The position numbers and the translations under genes are program-made. A stretch of DNA of 10,942 bases, from positions 1-10,942 of the forward strand of contig JAHEDF010000086.1 of assembly GCA_024641365.1 (NCBI GenBank). Reading direction: 5' to 3'. The notes under the pieces were generated by a model. The model was not told where the DNA came from. It searched no databases and saw only the letters and a list, made by a program, of their open reading frames with translations. Of this stretch, positions 6,551 through 10,942 are shown in pieces. Position 1 is the stretch's first letter. Every line of letters begins with the position of its first letter. The stretch is from Planctomycetota bacterium. Its GTDB lineage: Bacteria; Planctomycetota; UBA11346.

Positions 6551-9500
6551 TTATGGCACTTCACCACCCGCAACCACACGTTGTAAATAGGTGAATTCGT
6601 TCACGAATGTGGGATCATCATTATTATGTTGTGCAGCAAACGCGCCAGCAACTAAAGCTTGGGCAATAGCTTTTTTATGTACACAATCCCAGGCGATGGT
6701 GAAATAACCAGGCTTGGTTGCGGCCAGGGCATGCCACCGTTCAAGAACGGTTTTGAACCATGTCGGCCCGAGATGCGGTGCCAAGGCGCTAATAGTGGCA
6801 CATAAAGCGGCATCACTCCGTTTATCATTTTGATTACGATACTTGGTAAACGCACTATCAAGCGCTTCTTTATCTTCAGTAATTAAGGCCTGAACAACAT
6901 CGACATATAAAAGCGTATTTTCAATACCGAGTGAAATAACATCGAGTTTTTGTGAGGCCTGATAAGCGTCTTTTAATTGTTTAATGTGTGATAAGATTTT
7001 TTCCTTATCAATAACTTTTTCCGATAATGCCTGTCCTAAACGGCCAGACCAAAATGTTACGCTACTGCGAATCCAAGGCAGATCTCGTTCTAGCTGTGCG
7101 ACTCCGCCAATGCGTTTGTTATGGTAGTTGTGCCACGTGCTAGGAAATGGTGTCGCAGCAAGAACCTCATCAAAATTGTCCACTCCCATTATTTGCGCGG
7201 CAAACATGCCCGTTAATGCGTAGGCATTACTTACATTTGCTCGGTTTTTAAGATCTAAAAATGAGCAGGTTTCAATAAAGCGCTCAACGAAACCGTACTT
7301 TTCTCGCAGTGATTCGTCCTCGTGTAATTGTGAGATGCCTTTTTTCGTAACGTGCTGAAGAACAATGCCGGTAATGACGCCCATACGTGAATTAAAATCA
7401 CGTAATTGGTTCTCCCAAATAGATAATTTAAAGCGATCTGAATTAACCCACGCCAGTACTTGTTTAGCCTCCTCTTTAATCACAGGATAAAGATAGGTCG
7501 ATAAAATATGCTGACGCAAGTCATGGTGCTGCTCTTCATCTAGCGTGGAATAAATACGATACGCCATCCACCAAGCAGAGACTTTTTGCGCGGAAATTTT
7601 TGGTAATTCCTCTGCCAGTAATTTATTTGCAATGGAGGTGCAGAGCGCAAATTTTTCTTCTTCAATAAGTGATGATAACATAAGGACAGTATACATGATG
7701 CGTTGGTAAGGGTCTTTTTCTTTTGTTATGACTTTTTCTAACATGGTAACCGCATTGCCGTGTTCTCCGGTGTGTTCGTAAAGTCCTGCAAGTTCAAGCC
7801 AATTGGCAGGATCTTCGTCACCATTTTTTAACATTGCATTCATAGTATTGATGCCATTCGCGTAGGTATGGTTATATAAATCACGTTGTACGGCGATAAG
7901 TGTTTTTGCGTACTCTGCTTCTGTTAATATGCGATTTGATAACGAAAAAGAGCTGCGGGTATTTTCTCCGGCAAAGCGCAGTAATAAACTAATGTTTGAT
8001 CCATCGAATGACCCTTGGCGATCAAATCTATGGTATAGGGCCACTATTGTTTGCGCTAACGATGCATCTGAACAAGCAACTGGCTGTCCTGTTTGTAAAA
8101 CATACGTGGTCCACTGGTCGCCAATCAATTCGCTCCAGGCGCAAGCCGCATGTCGTGGCAAGCTTAAAACATAGGCTAATTTATTTTGTTCAGTTAATAT
8201 CGTTTGATAAACTTCAGATAAATCATCGCAGTCACCACGCAGCATACCAAATAGACAGGTATTTAATGTTTGCGTTACGGTTTGGTGAATATCGCCATTG
8301 ATCGAACGAAAACCAACCAGATCTGGTTTTGCGGAATCAGGACTATCGTGCACATAGGAAAAAAATACTTGGCCGATAAGATCTAAATGGACCGCATCGG
8401 TTAATTGTGCGGCTGCTTCTTTTATAAAGCGTTGATGTTCGGCAGTGCTTTGGTTGTTTGGCGGAGCTAAAATGCCACCTTTGGTAACGAGATGGAGTAT
8501 GCTGCCATCAGCCGCACTTATAACCATATGTGGTGGAATGAAGCCAACGGGTGCTGTCGATGAAACACCATACCCGTCGTCTGGTCGCGCTTCACGCCAC
8601 GTTGTGAGATCAGCTTGAAAGCCGTTTGCAGGATCCCAGGTCGCTAAACTACGTCGACCCCATAATAAGCGTGCAGAGGTAATATCTGCCTGAGCGTGCA
8701 GTGGATCTGCCTGTGGTTTAAAAGTGGTGAGTAAATGACAGGGGAGGCGCGGCGCATGGTGCAAATCATGGTGAGCTTGTAACCGTGCTGCATGATCTGG
8801 ACCTTGTATGGTCCAGATCTTTTCCTGAAAAGCATTCGCATAGGCAGTGAGTGTCCATTCATTTCCAGACCACTGTTGTACCGGTTGAAAAGACATAGCG
8901 AGTTCAATGGCTTTTTGCAAAGCAACCAATTGCTCACTAGCAGGCAATTGTTTTTGTAACCAACCGTGCACTACTAATTGACGTAAATAATGCGGATTGG
9001 TGTCTTCATCGGCGGCGACGGTATCATTTATCAAAGATAAAAAACGCTGCATGGCGCTACGGCCAATGGTGGACAAGCCTGCTTCAGGCAAGGTGGTCAT
9101 TAACTGTTCTGCAGTGGTGGTTAGTTCATTTCGTTGCTCATCAAAATGCGGCTTTTCAATTGTCACCGTCTTTAGGACGGCATGTGTAGTCACATACCCA
9201 TGCTCATTGCGTAAATGAAGACCAGTTAAAGATCCGCGATCAAGCAACAATCCCTTGAGAGGTAAATTACTTTGTTGTGCCTTGGCAAGTAATTCAGAAA
9301 CGTGCGCGGCTGCTTCTGCGTCATCTTGTGCAATAAGGGCACGAGCAATAATAATGGATTGGTCATTACAAACGATATGTATATTTAAATCAGCATCGAC
9401 TTTTGTTATAATGTAGCGATGTGACCCTAATTCCCATGCCCACTCAGATTCATTACCAACAATGCCCTGACAGGCAGGAAATTGTTGGCGGGTAATTGTT

Positions 9501-9580
9501 TCACCAGCATAGCTAATCGCGGTGGAACATAATAAAATAAATAGGGTCGTAATTAGGAGGTGTCGCATGATATGCCGCAT
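6551..9580 (-). CDS. Large secreted protein with transglutaminase-like core and TPR-like helices
   Basis: A protein of about 1009 residues, unrecognised as a whole. The start at 9580 gives MRHIMRHLLITTLFILLCSTAISYA, a good Sec signal peptide probably cut after Ala25. A GTG at 9622 (1023 residues) and an ATG at 9568 are alternatives, and none has a clear ribosome binding site. Residues 26 to about 440 are a mixed region of unknown fold. Around 449-490, GDCDDLSEVYQTILTEQN and, further on, LPRHAACAWSEL with GDQW resemble the Cys and His blocks of the transglutaminase/papain-like superfamily, with Cys451 and His477. The Asp normally found four residues after the Trp of the third block is Val494 here, so activity is uncertain. 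A TPR-like unit follows (about 591-625, NWLELAGLYEHTGEHGNAV...LEKVI), then predominantly helical sequence to the end. The combination suggests an exported peptidase or amide-bond-acting scaffold protein; no substrate can be named. It is divergent from the DUF4038 gene and convergent with the SDR. Confidence 0.75.
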   Translation of the reverse strand: MRHIMRHLLITTLFILLCSTAISYAGETITRQQFPACQGIVGNESEWAWELGSHRYIITKVDADLNIHIVCNDQSIIIARALIAQDDAEAAAHVSELLAKAQQSNLPLKGLLLDRGSLTGLHLRNEHGYVTTHAVLKTVTIEKPHFDEQRNELTTTAEQLMTTLPEAGLSTIGRSAMQRFLSLINDTVAADEDTNPHYLRQLVVHGWLQKQLPASEQLVALQKAIELAMSFQPVQQWSGNEWTLTAYANAFQEKIWTIQGPDHAARLQAHHDLHHAPRLPCHLLTTFKPQADPLHAQADITSARLLWGRRSLATWDPANGFQADLTTWREARPDDGYGVSSTAPVGFIPPHMVISAADGSILHLVTKGGILAPPNNQSTAEHQRFIKEAAAQLTDAVHLDLIGQVFFSYVHDSPDSAKPDLVGFRSINGDIHQTVTQTLNTCLFGMLRGDCDDLSEVYQTILTEQNKLAYVLSLPRHAACAWSELIGDQWTTYVLQTGQPVACSDASLAQTIVALYHRFDRQGSFDGSNISLLLRFAGENTRSSFSLSNRILTEAEYAKTLIAVQRDLYNHTYANGINTMNAMLKNGDEDPANWLELAGLYEHTGEHGNAVTMLEKVITKEKDPYQRIMYTVLMLSSLIEEEKFALCTSIANKLLAEELPKISAQKVSAWWMAYRIYSTLDEEQHHDLRQHILSTYLYPVIKEEAKQVLAWVNSDRFKLSIWENQLRDFNSRMGVITGIVLQHVTKKGISQLHEDESLREKYGFVERFIETCSFLDLKNRANVSNAYALTGMFAAQIMGVDNFDEVLAATPFPSTWHNYHNKRIGGVAQLERDLPWIRSSVTFWSGRLGQALSEKVIDKEKILSHIKQLKDAYQASQKLDVISLGIENTLLYVDVVQALITEDKEALDSAFTKYRNQNDKRSDAALCATISALAPHLGPTWFKTVLERWHALAATKPGYFTIAWDCVHKKAIAQALVAGAFAAQHNNDDPTFVNEFTYLQRVVAGGEVP

Positions 9581-9765
9581 GCTAGCAAATGATTTGAGCG
9601 AGGCGATGATTGATTGCTGCACGATACAAAGCCAACGTAGACAGCGGAGGTATTGGTGTCACCATAGGCACGTAAAGACACTGCGCTGTTTGCTGACACT
9701 GCTTATAGGTTTTCAACGAACCAAGCGGCTCTGCCGACGTTAAGCGCGCTGTTTGTGGAGTGTGC
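9581..9765. promoter_or_regulatory. Divergent promoter region
   Basis: This roughly 185-bp gap separates the start of the minus-strand transglutaminase-like gene from the start of the plus-strand DUF4038 gene, so promoters for both should lie here. No confident -35/-10 pair or operator was identified. A TGGAG at 9755-9759 serves as the ribosome binding site of the rightward gene. If the GTG at 9622 is the real start of the leftward gene, the gap shrinks to 143 bp. Confidence 0.4.
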
Positions 9766-10942
9766 ATGGGAACTATCGCTTTTCATCGATCTTTATTTCA
9801 ATTGAGTCCGAACCGCCGTCACTTAATCACGAATGGCAGCCAGCCATTTTTTTGGCTCGGTGATCGTTGTGAGTGGTTATTATTGCGGTTACAGCGCAAT
9901 GATGTTGATCATTATATTCAAACACGCGCTGCACAGCGTTTCAGTGTATTGCAGGTGCCATTGTTGCCTGGGGATACATTAACAGCAATTAAAAATGCTT
10001 ATGGATTAGCACCATTTCATGACGGTGATGTCAGTAAACCGGACGAAGGCTATTTTGCTCATCTCGATTATGTGGTTTTACGAGCCAATGTGCTTGGTAT
10101 CGCGGTCGCTATTGAGGTCGCAGATGCGGCATTAATTGGCACCGCTATTACGGCTGACAATGCGGCTGCTTTTATTTCATTTATTGCTCAGCGTTATCAT
10201 GACCAAGCGGTGATGTGGGTGCTTGGTGGTGGAAAAACACCGGAAACGGCGCAACAAAAAGAAATTTGGTCATTAATAGGACAGACATTGGATAAATCAT
10301 TTAAGCGTAAACAATTAATAGCCTATATGCCCAGCGCCACAGACAAACCATCGTCTATTTGGTGCCAAGCAGAACCATGGCTTGCTATGTACATGACGCG
10401 TAGTGGATCATCGTATAATCTACGAACATGGGAAAATATTGTGTCGGCGTATCAAGTCGAACCGGCAATTCCCATTATGGAAGGGTATAGCTGCGCTGAA
10501 GATCAATTGGATAAGGCCGGACAAGAAGAAGGGCGCATTTCGAGTAAACAAATTCGCCAGGTACTTTATGCATCGGTATTTTCTGGTGGCTGTGGTTTCA
10601 CGTATCGCAATGCGAGTGTAGAGCATTGTCATCGCAGCGACGAATCGGATGCATGCGCACGTACACCGTGGCAAGATGCGCTTTATGATCCGGCAGCTGA
10701 AGAGGCTCACTATGTGCGTATGTTAGTTGAGTCGCGACCATTTACGGTGCGTGTTCCCGATAATGAATTGCTCATAAATCAGTCGAGCGATAAGCGACAA
10801 CAATTTGCGACTCGTGCAGATGACGACGACTTGGGCGGAGATCGTGGCAGCTATGCCTTTTGTTACACGGCAGATGGTTCTCCGCTCAAGGTCGATCTTA
10901 CGCGGCTGAGTGGTGTAACGGTGGTCGCAATGTGGTTTGATC
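9766..10942 (+). CDS. DUF4038 (GH140/apiosidase-like) protein, probably catalytically altered; 3' end outside window
   Basis: The ORF is open to the window edge (392 residues visible). The ATG at 9766 has TGGAG 6 bases upstream and no signal peptide follows, so the product appears cytoplasmic. Residues 12 to about 315 match the DUF4038 TIM-barrel family, known from GH140 apiosidases. Matching stretches are NRRHLITNGSQPFFWLGD (16-33), RAAQRFSVLQVPLLPGDT, the GYFAHLDYVVLRANVLGI region, MWVLGGG (150-156), KPSSIWC and FSGGCGFTY. Residues from about 316 (MLVESRPFTVRVPDNELL, then SYAFCYTADGSPLKVDLTRLSG...VVAMWFD) match the collagen-binding-like domain that usually follows. Key differences from the usual family pattern are GGD changed to GGG (Gly156), and the KPVLDSEP-type block reading IPIMEGYS, with Tyr241 where Glu is expected. 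The family nmlQSGH motif reads MYMTRSGS. The fold call is strong; glycosidase activity is doubtful. Confidence 0.85.
   Translation, partial: MGTIAFHRSLFQLSPNRRHLITNGSQPFFWLGDRCEWLLLRLQRNDVDHYIQTRAAQRFSVLQVPLLPGDTLTAIKNAYGLAPFHDGDVSKPDEGYFAHLDYVVLRANVLGIAVAIEVADAALIGTAITADNAAAFISFIAQRYHDQAVMWVLGGGKTPETAQQKEIWSLIGQTLDKSFKRKQLIAYMPSATDKPSSIWCQAEPWLAMYMTRSGSSYNLRTWENIVSAYQVEPAIPIMEGYSCAEDQLDKAGQEEGRISSKQIRQVLYASVFSGGCGFTYRNASVEHCHRSDESDACARTPWQDALYDPAAEEAHYVRMLVESRPFTVRVPDNELLINQSSDKRQQFATRADDDDLGGDRGSYAFCYTADGSPLKVDLTRLSGVTVVAMWFD

Noticed and set aside
9567..9743. Small plus-strand ORF with a strong Shine-Dalgarno (TAGGAGG) before an ATG at 9567
   Set aside because: The AGGAGG is the complement of codons in the signal peptide of the minus-strand gene. 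The product is Cys/Arg-rich with no recognisable pattern, and other genes here rarely use strong ribosome binding sites.

Overview
This is a moderately AT-rich bacterial window with six protein-coding genes. Two are cut by the window edges: uvrC at the left and a DUF4038 glycosidase-like gene at the right. No tRNA, rRNA, CRISPR array or transposase gene was seen. Several traits point to the PVC superphylum, most likely a planctomycete-like bacterium, with low to moderate confidence. They are the wording of the UvrC C-terminal region, the co-occurrence of a sialate O-acetylesterase-like SGNH hydrolase with a DUF4038 protein, the weak ribosome binding sites, and the CTCTGCG-type repeats. This assignment rests on remembered family features, not on a search.

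Left part (1-2877, all +): the UvrC C-terminus, then a small protein built from two STAS-like halves, then 26 bases later a large multi-helix MscS-type channel. The STAS-like gene and the channel gene look co-transcribed. The next roughly 650 bases (2878-3525) have no gene. They hold a series of stem-loops and a 161-bp element with nested perfect inverted repeats that resembles a non-autonomous mobile element (MITE-like). This element ends about 70 bases before the next gene.

Middle part (3526-6164, +): a secreted sialate O-acetylesterase-like SGNH hydrolase, a stem-loop, then a classical short-chain dehydrogenase/reductase. A gene-free stretch (6165-6550) between convergent genes carries 9-bp phased CTCTGCG repeats arranged as an inverted pair.

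Right part: a very long secreted protein with a transglutaminase-like Cys/His core followed by TPR-like helices lies on the minus strand (6551-9580). Divergent from it is a DUF4038/collagen-binding-like protein on the plus strand (9766 to beyond the window). Its expected catalytic Asp and Glu both appear to be replaced, so it may be a pseudoenzyme. The acetylesterase and the DUF4038 protein suggest complex-glycan handling, but the window does not show a coherent polysaccharide utilisation locus. I found no convincing new defence or mobile system. The best leads are the double half-STAS protein next to the channel, the degenerate DUF4038 protein, and the two repeat structures.
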